Below, one piece after another: positions 8,165-17,287 of a DNA stretch of 64,000 nt. A model generated the notes under the pieces. The model saw nothing but the letters and a program-made list of their open reading frames with translations. It was not told the DNA's origin and searched no databases. The position numbers and the translations under genes are program-made. The stretch comes from Citrobacter sp. (lineage in GTDB: Bacteria > Pseudomonadota > Gammaproteobacteria > Enterobacterales > Enterobacteriaceae): NCBI GenBank assembly GCA_019415335.1, contig DXKH01000070.1, positions 50,576 through 114,575 on the forward strand. The letters are read 5' to 3'. The first letter of the stretch is position 1; each line of letters opens with the position of its first letter.

Positions 8165-8833
8165 ATGGAAATTAATGAAAAATTGCTGCGCCAGATTATT
8201 GAAGACGTGCTGTCCGAAATGCAGACCAGCGATAAGCCCGTCTCATTTCGCGCGCCGGGAACGTCAGCCGTGCCTGCTGCACCGGCCGGTGACAGTTTTC
8301 TGACGGAAATTGGCGAGGCGAAACAGGGTACGCAACAGGATGAAGTGATCATTGCTGTCGGCCCGGCGTTTGGCCTCTCTCAGACCGTGAATATCGTCGG
8401 TCTGCCGCATAAAAACATTCTGCGCGAAGTGATTGCCGGGATTGAAGAGGAAGGTATCAAAGCGCGTGTGATTCGCTGCTTTAAATCATCCGATGTGGCC
8501 TTCGTTGCCGTTGAGGGTAACCGTCTGAGTGGCTCTGGCATCTCTATCGGCATTCAGTCAAAAGGCACGACGGTCATCCACCAACAGGGACTGCCGCCGC
8601 TGTCCAACCTGGAGCTGTTCCCGCAGGCCCCGCTGCTGACGCTGGAAACCTATCGCCAGATTGGTAAAAACGCCGCGCGTTATGCCAAGCGTGAATCACC
8701 GCAGCCGGTCCCGACGCTGAACGATCAGATGGCCCGCCCGAAATATCAGGCTAAGTCCGCCATCTTGCACATTAAAGAGACGAAGTACGTCGTGACGGGC
8801 AAAAACCCGCAGGAACTGCGCGTGGCGCTTTAA
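8165..8833 (+). CDS. pduD: Propanediol dehydratase medium subunit PduD
   Basis: Beta subunit of diol dehydratase that helps bind the cobalamin base-on. It has 222 residues (Salmonella 224). Residues 1-18 ([18 protein letters not shown]) form the amphipathic helix known as the encapsulation peptide that brings the whole enzyme into the microcompartment. A Pro/Ala-rich linker (about 25-45) precedes the folded domain. It begins 10 bp after pduC, with AAGGGGTG ahead of its ATG. Confidence 0.96.
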   Translation: MEINEKLLRQIIEDVLSEMQTSDKPVSFRAPGTSAVPAAPAGDSFLTEIGEAKQGTQQDEVIIAVGPAFGLSQTVNIVGLPHKNILREVIAGIEEEGIKARVIRCFKSSDVAFVAVEGNRLSGSGISIGIQSKGTTVIHQQGLPPLSNLELFPQAPLLTLETYRQIGKNAARYAKRESPQPVPTLNDQMARPKYQAKSAILHIKETKYVVTGKNPQELRVAL

Positions 8834-8846
8834 TAAGGATCCCTTT

Positions 8847-9368
8847 ATGAATACCGATGCAATTGAATCGATGGTACGGGATGTGTTGAGCCGCATGAAC
8901 AGCCTGCAGGGCGACACATCAGCCCCGGCAGTCAGTTCGAGCAGTACGACCCAGACCGCAAAAGTGACCGACTATCCGCTCGCCAGTAAACATCCTGAGT
9001 GGGTCAAAACGGCCACCAACAAAACGCTGGATGAGTTCACCCTCGAAAACGTTCTGAGCAACAAAGTGACTGCGCAGGATATGCGTATCACGCCGGAAAC
9101 ACTGCGCATTCAGGCGGCTATCGCCAAAGATGCCGGTCGTGACCGTCTGGCGATGAACTTTGAACGTGCCGCAGAACTGACGGCAGTACCAGACGATCGC
9201 ATTCTTGAGATCTATAACGCCCTGCGTCCTTACCGTTCAACGAAAGAAGAACTGCTCGCGATCGCAGACGATCTTGAAAATCGCTATCAGGCCAAAATCT
9301 GCGCCGCGTTTGTTCGTGAAGCGGCAGTGTTGTACGTCGAACGTAAGAAACTGAAAGGCGACGACTAA
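8847..9368 (+). CDS. pduE: Propanediol dehydratase small subunit PduE
   Basis: Gamma subunit of adenosylcobalamin-dependent diol dehydratase, 173 residues. The N-terminus (MNTDAIESMVRDVLSRMNSL) is again a short amphipathic helix, followed by a Ser/Thr-rich linker (about 22-45) and a mostly helical domain with DYPLASKHPEWVKT. The ribosome site AAGGA lies before the ATG, 13 bp after pduD. It is required for holoenzyme assembly with PduC and PduD. Confidence 0.96.
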   Translation: MNTDAIESMVRDVLSRMNSLQGDTSAPAVSSSSTTQTAKVTDYPLASKHPEWVKTATNKTLDEFTLENVLSNKVTAQDMRITPETLRIQAAIAKDAGRDRLAMNFERAAELTAVPDDRILEIYNALRPYRSTKEELLAIADDLENRYQAKICAAFVREAAVLYVERKKLKGDD

Positions 9369-9377
9369 GGAAAGGTC

Positions 9378-11210
9378 ATGAGATATATAGCTGGCATTGA
9401 TATCGGCAACTCATCCACAGAAGTCGCCCTGGCGACGCTGGATGGCACTGGCGCGCTCACCATTACCGGTAGCGCGCTGGCGGAAACCACCGGGATAAAA
9501 GGCACATTGCGTAATGTGTTTGGGATTCAGGAGGCGCTCACGCTTGCGGCTAACCATGCAGGCATCAATGTCAGCGATATCTCGCTTATCCGTATCAACG
9601 AAGCCACTCCGGTGATTGGTGATGTCGCGATGGAAACCATCACGGAAACCATTATCACCGAATCCACCATGATCGGTCATAACCCGAAAACACCGGGCGG
9701 TGTCGGTCTGGGTGTGGGCATCACTATCACGCCGGAAGAGTTACTCACCCGACCGGCGGATACGCCGTTAATTCTGGTGGTGTCATCAGCCTTCGATTTC
9801 GCTGATGTCGCCACCATGATTAACGCCTCTGTCCGCGCCGGTTATCAGTTAACCGGGGTCATTTTGCAACAGGACGATGGCGTTCTGGTCAGTAACCGAC
9901 TGGAGAAGCCCCTGCCCATCGTTGACGAAGTGCTGTACATCGACCGTATCCCGCTGGGAATGCTGGCCGCCATTGAGGTCGCCGTACCCGGTAAAGTTAT
10001 CGAAACGCTGTCAAACCCTTATGGCATTGCGACGGTATTTAATCTCAACGCGGACGAAACCAAAAACATTGTTCCGATGGCGCGAGCGCTGATTGGCAAC
10101 CGTTCCGCCGTGGTGGTGAAAACTCCGTCGGGAGATGTTAAAGCACGCGCCATTCCTGCCGGAAACATAGAACTGCAGTCACAAGGACGCACGCTACGCG
10201 TCGATGTCGCCGCGGGTGCCGACGCCATTATGAAAGCGGTCGGCGACTGCCCGAAACTGGACAACGTCACCGGTGAAGCGGGCACCAATATTGGCGGTAT
10301 GCTGGAACACGTACGCCAGACGATGGCGGAACTGACCAACAAACCAAGCAACGAAATTTTTATCCAGGATTTGCTGGCCGTAGATACCTCCGTTCCGGTC
10401 AGCGTCACCGGTGGACTGGCCGGTGAATTTTCTCTGGAACAGGCCGTCGGTATCGCCTCGATGGTGAAATCAGACCGTCTGCAGATGGCGATGATCGCCA
10501 GCGAAATCAAAGAAAAGCTGAACGTAGACGTGCAGGTTGGCGGCGCAGAAGCCGAAGCCGCGATTCTGGGTGCGCTCACCACGCCCGGTACCACGCGTCC
10601 GCTGGCAATTCTGGACTTAGGCGCGGGCTCAACCGACGCCTCGATCATTAATCCTAAAGGCGAAATTATCGCCACCCACCTCGCCGGGGCCGGCGACATG
10701 GTCACCATGATCATCGCCCGGGAACTGGGACTTGATGACCGCTATCTGGCGGAAGAGATCAAAAAGTATCCGTTAGCCAAGGTCGAAAGCCTGTTCCATC
10801 TGCGTCACGAAGACGGCAGCGTTCAGTTCTTCCCGACGCCACTCCCCCCTGCGGTGTTTGCCCGCGTCTGTGTGGTCAAACCGGATGAACTGGTGCCGCT
10901 GCCCGGCGATCTCGCGCTGGAGAAAGTTCGCGCCATTCGCCGCAGTGCCAAAGAGCGGGTGTTTGTCACCAACGCCCTGCGCGCACTGCGACAGGTCAGC
11001 CCGACGGGCAATATCCGCGACATTCCGTTTGTCGTTCTGGTCGGCGGTTCCTCACTGGACTTTGAAGTACCGCAGCTGGTGACGGACGCCCTCGCGCATT
11101 ATCGCCTGGTGGCCGGACGCGGAAACATTCGTGGTACCGAAGGCCCGCGAAACGCGGTAGCGACGGGCCTCATCCTCTCCTGGCATAAGGAGTTTGCCCA
11201 TGGACAGTAG
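9378..11210 (+). CDS. pduG: Diol dehydratase reactivase large subunit PduG
   Basis: ATP-dependent chaperone that swaps damaged cobalamin out of inactivated diol dehydratase. It has 610 residues with an actin/Hsp70-like nucleotide fold: IAGIDIGNSSTEVAL at the N-terminus (phosphate 1) and AILDLGAGSTDASI in the second half (phosphate 2). It works as a heterotetramer with PduH, whose start lies 11 bp inside the pduG end. AAGG precedes the ATG, 9 bp after pduE. Confidence 0.96.
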   Translation: MRYIAGIDIGNSSTEVALATLDGTGALTITGSALAETTGIKGTLRNVFGIQEALTLAANHAGINVSDISLIRINEATPVIGDVAMETITETIITESTMIGHNPKTPGGVGLGVGITITPEELLTRPADTPLILVVSSAFDFADVATMINASVRAGYQLTGVILQQDDGVLVSNRLEKPLPIVDEVLYIDRIPLGMLAAIEVAVPGKVIETLSNPYGIATVFNLNADETKNIVPMARALIGNRSAVVVKTPSGDVKARAIPAGNIELQSQGRTLRVDVAAGADAIMKAVGDCPKLDNVTGEAGTNIGGMLEHVRQTMAELTNKPSNEIFIQDLLAVDTSVPVSVTGGLAGEFSLEQAVGIASMVKSDRLQMAMIASEIKEKLNVDVQVGGAEAEAAILGALTTPGTTRPLAILDLGAGSTDASIINPKGEIIATHLAGAGDMVTMIIARELGLDDRYLAEEIKKYPLAKVESLFHLRHEDGSVQFFPTPLPPAVFARVCVVKPDELVPLPGDLALEKVRAIRRSAKERVFVTNALRALRQVSPTGNIRDIPFVVLVGGSSLDFEVPQLVTDALAHYRLVAGRGNIRGTEGPRNAVATGLILSWHKEFAHGQ

Positions 11211-11550
11211 CGTCACCACGCCTGCCATTGTGATTTCGACCATCGGCGACTGCCTTTCTGTCTGGAAAGAGGTGTTGCTCGGTATTGAAGAAGAAGGCAT
11301 CCCGTTTGTGATTCAACAGCAGGCCGCGGGAGACGTTGTTCAGAGCGCATGGCAGGCAGCCCGCATGTCGCCGCTACTGGTTGGCATCGCCTGCAACGAA
11401 GAAACCCTGGTCGTGCACTACAAAAATTTACCCACTTCAGCGCCGCTTTTTACGCTGACGTATCGCCAAAACAGCCTTGACCGGCGAAGTACTGGAAACA
11501 ACGCGGCAAGGTTAGTCAAAGGGATCCCCTTCCGGGATCTCAATGCTTAA
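11200..11550 (+). CDS. pduH: Diol dehydratase reactivase small subunit PduH
   Basis: Small subunit of the reactivating factor, 116 residues. It resembles the PduD fold ([13 protein letters not shown]) and is thought to displace the dehydratase medium subunit during reactivation. A TTG at 11194 would add two residues; the ATG at 11200 is preferred because AAGGAG sits 7 bases before it. It overlaps the end of pduG by 11 bp, implying coupled translation, and is followed 19 bp later by pduJ. Confidence 0.95.
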   Translation: MDSSVTTPAIVISTIGDCLSVWKEVLLGIEEEGIPFVIQQQAAGDVVQSAWQAARMSPLLVGIACNEETLVVHYKNLPTSAPLFTLTYRQNSLDRRSTGNNAARLVKGIPFRDLNA

Positions 11551-11569
11551 TCCACAGGAGAATTGCAGT

Positions 11570-11845
11570 ATGAATAACGCACTGGGTCTGGTTGAAACAA
11601 AAGGGTTGGTCGGCGCGATTGAAGCCGCAGATGCCATGGTGAAATCCGCCAACGTGCAACTGGTCGGTTACGAAAAAATCGGCTCTGGTCTGGTAACCGT
11701 CATGGTTCGCGGTGACGTCGGCGCCGTTAAAGCCGCCGTTGATGCAGGCTGCGCGGCAGCAAGCGTCGTAGGTGAGGTGAAATCCAGCCACGTCATCCCG
11801 CGTCCGCACAGCGACGTTGAGGCTATTTTACCGAAATCGGCCTGA
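11570..11845 (+). CDS. pduJ: Major hexameric shell protein PduJ
   Basis: Second major single-BMC-domain shell protein, 91 residues, starting [13 protein letters not shown]. It is a close paralogue of PduA, sharing [26 protein letters not shown] and HVIPRPH. CAGGAG sits ahead of the ATG at 11570; the in-frame codon at 11543 lies inside pduH and has no family support. PduJ tiles facets and can replace PduA in shell assembly depending on gene position, as shown in Salmonella. Confidence 0.97.
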   Translation: MNNALGLVETKGLVGAIEAADAMVKSANVQLVGYEKIGSGLVTVMVRGDVGAVKAAVDAGCAAASVVGEVKSSHVIPRPHSDVEAILPKSA

Positions 11846-11868
11846 GTACTATCGAAAAGGAGCACAGC

Positions 11869-12360
11869 GTGAAGCAATCACTGGGATTACTCGAAGTTAG
11901 TGGTCTGGCATTAGCCATCTGTTGCGCAGATGCCATGGCGAAAGCGGCTTCCATCACGCTGGTTGGCCTTGAAAAAACCAACGGTTCAGGCTGGACGGTG
12001 ATCAAGATCGCCGGTGATGTGGCATCAGTACAGTCTGCCATCATCACCGGTGCTCATCTCGCCGAACAGCAAGATGGCCTGGTCGCGCATAAAGTGATCG
12101 CCAGACCTGGCGAGGGCATTCTTTCCCGCGCGACGGCTGCCACGCCGGCGCCTGTATCAGCACCCGCAACGGTGTCTGCACCGGAACCCGTGCCAGCCTC
12201 CATCGAAGAACCTGAAACTGAAGTCGTTGTAGAAGAGTCAGCACCGGAAGCGGCGCCTGAAGACGGGATAATCAGCTGCAATTTGTGTCTGGACCCGGCC
12301 TGTAAGCGCCAGAAAGGCGAACCCCGGTCGCTCTGCCTGCATTCAGGTAAACGAGGTTAA
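11869..12360 (+). CDS. pduK: Minor shell protein PduK
   Basis: BMC-domain protein of 163 residues starting at GTG (11869), with AAAAGGAG before it. The BMC domain spans about residues 1-85. A Pro/Ala/Glu-rich linker covers about 86-135, and a C-terminal cysteine motif follows: CNLCLDPACKRQKGE with a further Cys near the end (SLCLH). Such a cluster suggests Fe-S or metal binding, as noted for the family. It is a low-abundance facet protein with a role in the spatial distribution of microcompartments in Salmonella. Confidence 0.94.
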   Translation: MKQSLGLLEVSGLALAICCADAMAKAASITLVGLEKTNGSGWTVIKIAGDVASVQSAIITGAHLAEQQDGLVAHKVIARPGEGILSRATAATPAPVSAPATVSAPEPVPASIEEPETEVVVEESAPEAAPEDGIISCNLCLDPACKRQKGEPRSLCLHSGKRG

Positions 12361-12365
12361 GCGTA

Positions 12366-12998
12366 ATGGATAAGCAACTTCTGGAAACGACGGTCAGCAA
12401 AGTGCTGAATGAATTGCGGGATCGCCCTATTCCACTGGGCGTTTCCAACCGTCATATCCACCTTAGCGCTGAGGATTATGCCCGGCTTTTTCCGGGACAT
12501 CCAATTAGTGAGAAAAAAGGGCTACTGCAGCCGGGACAGTACGCGGCTGAGCAAACCGTCACGTTAGTGGGGCCAAAAGGTCAACTGAAAAATGTCCGCC
12601 TGCTGGGGCCGCTGCGTAGCACCAGTCAGGTGGAGATTTCGCGCACGGATGCCAGAACGCTGGGTATCGCCGCGCCGTTGCGGATGTCCGGAAATCTCAA
12701 AGGTACGCCGGGTGTTCGCCTCGTGAGCCCCTTTGGCGAACTCGAACTCCCCTCCGGGGTGATCGTCGCCCAGCGCCACATTCATATGTCGCCGCTGGAT
12801 GCGCTGATCCTGCGCGTTGCTCACGGTGATAGCGTCAGTGTCGCCATTGAGGGCACCGATCGTCGGCTGATCTTCGACAACGTTGCGGTACGCGTTTCCC
12901 CCGACATGCGCCTGGAGATGCATATTGATACCGACGAGGCCAATGCCGCCGGAGCAGATGACGCCAGTGCTTTCGTCACGCTGGTGACACCGCGATGA
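12366..12998 (+). CDS. pduL: Phosphate propanoyltransferase PduL
   Basis: Converts propanoyl-CoA to propanoyl phosphate, recycling CoA inside the microcompartment. It has 210 residues and belongs to the family unrelated to Pta, with two similar beta-barrel halves each carrying metal-binding histidines: GVSNRHIHLS near residue 22 and VAQRHIHMS near residue 135. The N-terminus (MDKQLLETTVSKVLNELRD) is an encapsulation-type helix. The stop overlaps the pduM start. Confidence 0.96.
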   Translation: MDKQLLETTVSKVLNELRDRPIPLGVSNRHIHLSAEDYARLFPGHPISEKKGLLQPGQYAAEQTVTLVGPKGQLKNVRLLGPLRSTSQVEISRTDARTLGIAAPLRMSGNLKGTPGVRLVSPFGELELPSGVIVAQRHIHMSPLDALILRVAHGDSVSVAIEGTDRRLIFDNVAVRVSPDMRLEMHIDTDEANAAGADDASAFVTLVTPR

Positions 12999-13486
12999 AC
13001 GGCGATCTGTTGCAGCGAATCGTCGAGGAGGTGGTCTCCCGCCTGCAACGTCGTGCGCAAAGCACCGTCACGCTGAGCGTCGCGCAACTGCGGGAAACTT
13101 CGTCCCGCGCGCTGTTCTCTCGGTATGCCTCTGTACATATTTTGCAGGTCGATCTGCCTCTGCTGGAGCAGATCGCCGACAACGATTCGTCGCATGCTGC
13201 CGCCGTGATGATCCATGAGGCGCTGGCATTTGGCCTGCGGGTGCAACTCTCACTGCAACGCCGGTTACTGCCCGCCGTGCCAGTGAAAAAACTGGCCCGA
13301 CTGCCGCTGGTTCTCTGTGACGAACAGGGGCAGCCGATCATGCTGCATCCCGCCCGACTGTTAAGTTATGCCGATGTTGCCCCGTTACCCGCAGGGTTGC
13401 TGGTACTGCATCGCAAATGTGTTGTTACCGCGCTGGCTCGCGAGACCGCGAGTTCGCGCCGCATCCAATTCATTAAGCAGGAGTGA
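12995..13486 (+). CDS. pduM: Microcompartment assembly protein PduM
   Basis: Protein of 163 residues needed for proper microcompartment formation in Salmonella; its biochemical role is not known. The N-terminal segment (MNGDLLQRIVEEVVSRLQRR) is an amphipathic helix resembling the targeting peptides of PduD, PduL and PduP. The remainder has no catalytic motif that I recognise. It overlaps pduL by 4 bp and is followed 3 bp later by pduN, so translation is probably coupled. Confidence 0.93.
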   Translation: MNGDLLQRIVEEVVSRLQRRAQSTVTLSVAQLRETSSRALFSRYASVHILQVDLPLLEQIADNDSSHAAAVMIHEALAFGLRVQLSLQRRLLPAVPVKKLARLPLVLCDEQGQPIMLHPARLLSYADVAPLPAGLLVLHRKCVVTALARETASSRRIQFIKQE

Positions 13487-13489
13487 ACC

Positions 13490-13765
13490 ATGCATCTGGC
13501 TCGTGTTACAGGCGCGGTGGTATCCACGCAAAAATCGCCCTCGTTGGTCGGTAAAAAACTTCTGCTGGTACGCCGGGTCAGTGCCGACGGCGAACTGCCG
13601 GCGAACCCGACGGCGGGCGATGAAGTCGCCGTTGACTCCGTCGGCGCAGGCGTTGGCGAACTGGTGCTCCTGAGCAGCGGTTCCAGCGCCAGGCATGTTT
13701 TTTCCGGGCCGAATGAGGCCATCGATCTGGCCGTTGTCGGCATTGTCGACACGCTTTCTCGCTAA
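13490..13765 (+). CDS. pduN: Pentameric vertex protein PduN
   Basis: BMV (EutN/CcmL) family protein of 91 residues that closes the twelve vertices of the shell. It starts [15 protein letters not shown] and has the family patterns [24 protein letters not shown] and [15 protein letters not shown] lies just ahead of the start. Loss of PduN in Salmonella gives elongated or misclosed compartments. Confidence 0.95.
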   Translation: MHLARVTGAVVSTQKSPSLVGKKLLLVRRVSADGELPANPTAGDEVAVDSVGAGVGELVLLSSGSSARHVFSGPNEAIDLAVVGIVDTLSR

Positions 13766-13774
13766 GGGGGAGTT

Positions 13775-14782
13775 ATGGCGATTTATACCCGCACAGGCGA
13801 CGCAGGCACAACCGCGCTCTTTACCGGACAGCGCGTCAGTAAAACGCACCCCCGCGTGGAAGCGTACGGCACGCTCGACGAGCTTAACGCCGCGCTGAGT
13901 CTGTGCGTCTGCGCCACCCGTAACGCGCAGCATCGCGCGCTGCTGGAGGCCATTCAGCTACAAATTTTCTGGTTCAGCGCTGAGCTTGCCAGCGAAAGCG
14001 AGCAGCCGTCTGCGGACCGGCGCTATATCAGCTCCGAGGAAATTGCTGCGCTGGAAGCGGCTATTGACACCGCAATGGGGCGCGTTGCCCCTTTGCGCAG
14101 CTTCATTCTGCCTGGCCGCTGCGAAGCCGCAAGCCGCCTGCATTTTGCCCGCACGCTGGCGCGCCGTGCTGAACGCCGTCTGGTGGAACTCGCGACTGAT
14201 GTCTCCGTCAGGCATGTGCTGATGCGCTATATCAACCGCCTGTCAGACTGCCTGTATGCACTGGCGCGCGCGGAAGATCACGACGCCCACCAGGACACCG
14301 TTATCCGGGAAGTGACGAAGCGCTATCTGGCTGCCGGTCATGCCCCTGTCAACAAGGAATCTGCCATGTCGCTCTCTTTTGGCGATCTCCATCAGTTAAC
14401 CCGCGCCGCCGTTGAGCGAGCGCAAGCCTTAAACGTCCCGGTGGTCGTCAGCATTGTTGATGCCAACGGCACAGAAACCGTCACCTGGCGGATGCCTGAC
14501 GCCCTGCTGGTCAGTAGCGAGCTGGCACCGAAAAAAGCCTGGACCGCGGTGGCGATGAAAACCGCAACTCATGAACTCGCATCGGTGGTTCAACCCGGCG
14601 CGCCGTTATATGGGCTGGAAAGTCATATGCAGGGAAAAGTTGTCACCTTTGGTGGCGGCTATGCGCTATGGCGTGATGGGTTGCTTATTGGGGGTCTTGG
14701 TATCAGCGGTGGAAGCGTTGAACAGGACATGGACATTGCACAAGCCGCCATTGCAGCAATAAACGTGAGAACACATCAATGA
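13775..14782 (+). CDS. pduO: Cob(I)alamin adenosyltransferase PduO
   Basis: Transfers the adenosyl group of ATP to cob(I)alamin to regenerate the dehydratase cofactor. It has 335 residues in two domains. The N-terminal PduO-type transferase (about 1-185) has YTRTGDAGTT, the ATP contact EAYGTLDELNA and the C-terminal RYINRLSDCLYALAR. The C-terminal GlcG/HbpS-like domain (about 195-335) starts at MSLSFGDLHQL and is reported to bind heme in Salmonella. It overlaps pduP by 4 bp (ATGA) and receives reduced cobalamin from PduS. Confidence 0.96.
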   Translation: MAIYTRTGDAGTTALFTGQRVSKTHPRVEAYGTLDELNAALSLCVCATRNAQHRALLEAIQLQIFWFSAELASESEQPSADRRYISSEEIAALEAAIDTAMGRVAPLRSFILPGRCEAASRLHFARTLARRAERRLVELATDVSVRHVLMRYINRLSDCLYALARAEDHDAHQDTVIREVTKRYLAAGHAPVNKESAMSLSFGDLHQLTRAAVERAQALNVPVVVSIVDANGTETVTWRMPDALLVSSELAPKKAWTAVAMKTATHELASVVQPGAPLYGLESHMQGKVVTFGGGYALWRDGLLIGGLGISGGSVEQDMDIAQAAIAAINVRTHQ

Positions 14783-16164
14783 ATACGACTGAACTGGAAA
14801 CCCTCATCCGCACCATTTTGAGCGAGCAACTGGCTCCCGCAAAAACTGAAATCAAAGGGAACGGAATTTTTCAGTCTGTGGGTGAAGCTGTCGATGCCGC
14901 CCACCAGGCGTTCTTGCGTTATCAGCAGTCACCGCTGAAAACACGCAGCGCCATTATCAGCGCTATCCGGGAAGAACTGACGCCACAACTGGCTGCGCTG
15001 GCGGCAGAGAGCGCGGCGGAAACCGGCATGGGTAACAAGGAGGATAAATTCCTCAAAAACAAAGCGGCGCTGGACAACACCCCGGGCATTGAAGACCTGA
15101 CCACTACCGCACTCACCGGTGACGGCGGCATGGTGCTGTTTGAGTATTCACCGTTTGGCGTGATGGGTTCCGTCGCCCCCAGCACCAACCCGACAGAAAC
15201 CATTATCAACAACAGCATCAGCATGCTGGCCGCGGGCAACAGCGTCTATTTCAGCCCGCATCCGGGTGCCAAAGCCGTATCACTGAAGCTTATCGCCATG
15301 ATTGAAGATATCGCGTTTCGCAGCTGCGGCATTCGCAATCTGGTAGTGACCGTTGCCGAACCGACGTTTGAAGCCACCCAGCAGATGATGGCGCATCCGA
15401 AAATTGCCGTTCTGGCGATTACCGGCGGCCCAGGTATTGTGGCTATGGGCATGAAGAGCGGGAAGAAAGTGATTGGCGCAGGCGCGGGAAATCCCCCTTG
15501 CATCGTTGATGAGACGGCCGATCTGGTGAAAGCGGCTGAAGATATTATCAACGGCGCATCGTTCGACTACAACCTGCCATGCATCGCGGAGAAAAGCCTG
15601 ATTGTGGTGGAGTCGGTTGCACAACCGTTGATCCAACAAATGCAAAGCTTCGGCGCGCTATTGTTAAGCGAGGCCGATACCGAGAAGCTGCGTGCGGCCT
15701 GCCTGCCAGAGGGGGTAGCCAACAAAAAACTGGTCGGTAAAAGTCCTTGTGCCATGCTTGAAGCCGCCGGTATTCCGATCCCGGCAAAAGCACCGCGCCT
15801 GCTGATTGGCGTCGTCAGCGCAGACGACAGTTGGGTGACCAGCGAGCAGTTAATGCCGATGCTGCCAGTGGTGAAGGTGAAAGATTTTGACGCCGCGCTG
15901 GCGCTGGCGCTGAAAGTGGAAGAAGGATTACACCACACCGCCATCATGCACTCGCAGAATGTGTCGCGCCTGAACCTTGCAGCGCGAACTCTGCAGACCT
16001 CCATTTTTGTTAAAAACGGCCCCTCCTATGCGGGAATTGGCGTCGGCGGCGAAGGATTTACCACCTTCACCATCGCCACGCCAACCGGTGAAGGGACAAC
16101 GTCGGCACGCACGTTTGCCCGCTCTCGTCGCTGTGTACTGACTAACGGTTTCTCAATCCGCTAA
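14779..16164 (+). CDS. pduP: CoA-acylating propionaldehyde dehydrogenase PduP
   Basis: Oxidises propanal to propanoyl-CoA with NAD inside the compartment. It has 461 residues. Residues 1-18 (MNTTELETLIRTILSEQL) are the classic encapsulation peptide, followed by a short linker and the aldehyde dehydrogenase domain. The catalytic cysteine is Cys268 in DYNLPCIAEKS, and a nucleotide-binding TGGPGIV sits around residue 215. It overlaps pduO by 4 bp and is followed by pduQ. Confidence 0.97.
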   Translation: MNTTELETLIRTILSEQLAPAKTEIKGNGIFQSVGEAVDAAHQAFLRYQQSPLKTRSAIISAIREELTPQLAALAAESAAETGMGNKEDKFLKNKAALDNTPGIEDLTTTALTGDGGMVLFEYSPFGVMGSVAPSTNPTETIINNSISMLAAGNSVYFSPHPGAKAVSLKLIAMIEDIAFRSCGIRNLVVTVAEPTFEATQQMMAHPKIAVLAITGGPGIVAMGMKSGKKVIGAGAGNPPCIVDETADLVKAAEDIINGASFDYNLPCIAEKSLIVVESVAQPLIQQMQSFGALLLSEADTEKLRAACLPEGVANKKLVGKSPCAMLEAAGIPIPAKAPRLLIGVVSADDSWVTSEQLMPMLPVVKVKDFDAALALALKVEEGLHHTAIMHSQNVSRLNLAARTLQTSIFVKNGPSYAGIGVGGEGFTTFTIATPTGEGTTSARTFARSRRCVLTNGFSIR

Positions 16165-16174
16165 TGAGGTTGTG

Positions 16175-17287
16175 ATGAATACCTTTTCACTGCAAACCCG
16201 TTTGTACAGCGGCCCTGGAAGCCTGAAGGTGCTTGGCCGTTTTACCAACAAGCACATCTGGATTATCTGCGATGGTTTCCTCGCCCGTTCGCCGCTGATT
16301 GATACGCTGCGTGAAGCGATACCGACGAATAACCGGATCAGCGTCTTCAGTGAGATCACGCCAGACCCGACCATCGGAACCGTCGTTCAGGGGATTGCGC
16401 AAATGCAGTCCCTGCGCCCCGACGTGGTGATTGGTTTCGGCGGCGGTTCCGCGCTGGATGCGGCAAAGGCCATTGTCTGGTTCAGTCGTCAGTTAGATCT
16501 TGATATCGAAACCTGCGTGGCGATCCCGACCACCAGCGGAACCGGATCGGAAGTCACCAGCGCCTGCGTGATCAGCGATCCGGAGAAAGGGATTAAGTAT
16601 CCGCTGTTCAACAACGCGCTCTACCCGGACATGGCGATCCTTGATCCAATGCTGGTCGTCAGCGTCCCCCCCGCCATTACCGCCAATACCGGGATGGATG
16701 TTCTGACGCACGCGCTGGAAGCCTATGTGTCCACGCGCGCCAGTGATTTTACCGATGCGCTTGCGGAAAAAGCGGCGCAGATTGTCTTTCAATACTTACC
16801 CGTCGCGGTCCGTAAAGGCGATTGCCTCGCCACGCGTGGCAAAATGCACAACGCCTCTACGCTGGCCGGGATGGCATTCAGCCAGGCTGGACTGGGACTG
16901 AACCACGCCATCGCCCACCAGCTAGGCGGCCAGTTCCATCTGCCCCACGGTCTGGCGAATGCCCTGCTACTGGCGTCAGTGATCCGCTTCAACGCGCACG
17001 ATCCGCGAGCGGCTAAACGTTACGCCCGGTTCGCGAAAGCCTGCCATTTATCACCTGACAGCGCCAATGAAACGGCGAGCGTGAATGCGCTGGTGCAACA
17101 CATCGAGCAACTGAAAAAAGCGTGCGCTATCCCCACCCTCGCCGCCGCGCTTAAAGAACAAAAACAGGATTGGGCACCACGCATTCCGGCCATGGTTCAG
17201 GCCGCGCTGGCGGACGTGACGCTGAAAACCAACCCCAGAGCGGCGGATACCGGGGCCATTCAGGAACTGCTTGAGGAGTTGCTATGA
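16175..17287 (+). CDS. pduQ: 1-Propanol dehydrogenase PduQ
   Basis: Iron-dependent (group III) alcohol dehydrogenase that reduces propanal to 1-propanol and regenerates NAD for PduP. It has 370 residues. The Rossmann pattern GFGGGSALDAAKA lies near residues 87-99, and metal ligands lie in GLNHAIAHQLGGQFHLPHG. A GTG at 16172 would add one residue; I chose the ATG at 16175, which TGAGGT precedes. It overlaps pduS by 4 bp. Confidence 0.96.
   Translation: MNTFSLQTRLYSGPGSLKVLGRFTNKHIWIICDGFLARSPLIDTLREAIPTNNRISVFSEITPDPTIGTVVQGIAQMQSLRPDVVIGFGGGSALDAAKAIVWFSRQLDLDIETCVAIPTTSGTGSEVTSACVISDPEKGIKYPLFNNALYPDMAILDPMLVVSVPPAITANTGMDVLTHALEAYVSTRASDFTDALAEKAAQIVFQYLPVAVRKGDCLATRGKMHNASTLAGMAFSQAGLGLNHAIAHQLGGQFHLPHGLANALLLASVIRFNAHDPRAAKRYARFAKACHLSPDSANETASVNALVQHIEQLKKACAIPTLAAALKEQKQDWAPRIPAMVQAALADVTLKTNPRAADTGAIQELLEELL

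Noticed and set aside
10019..10714. 231-codon minus-strand ORF opposite pduG
   Set aside because: Ser/Thr/Pro/Ala-rich antisense frame typical of shadow ORFs in high-GC genes.
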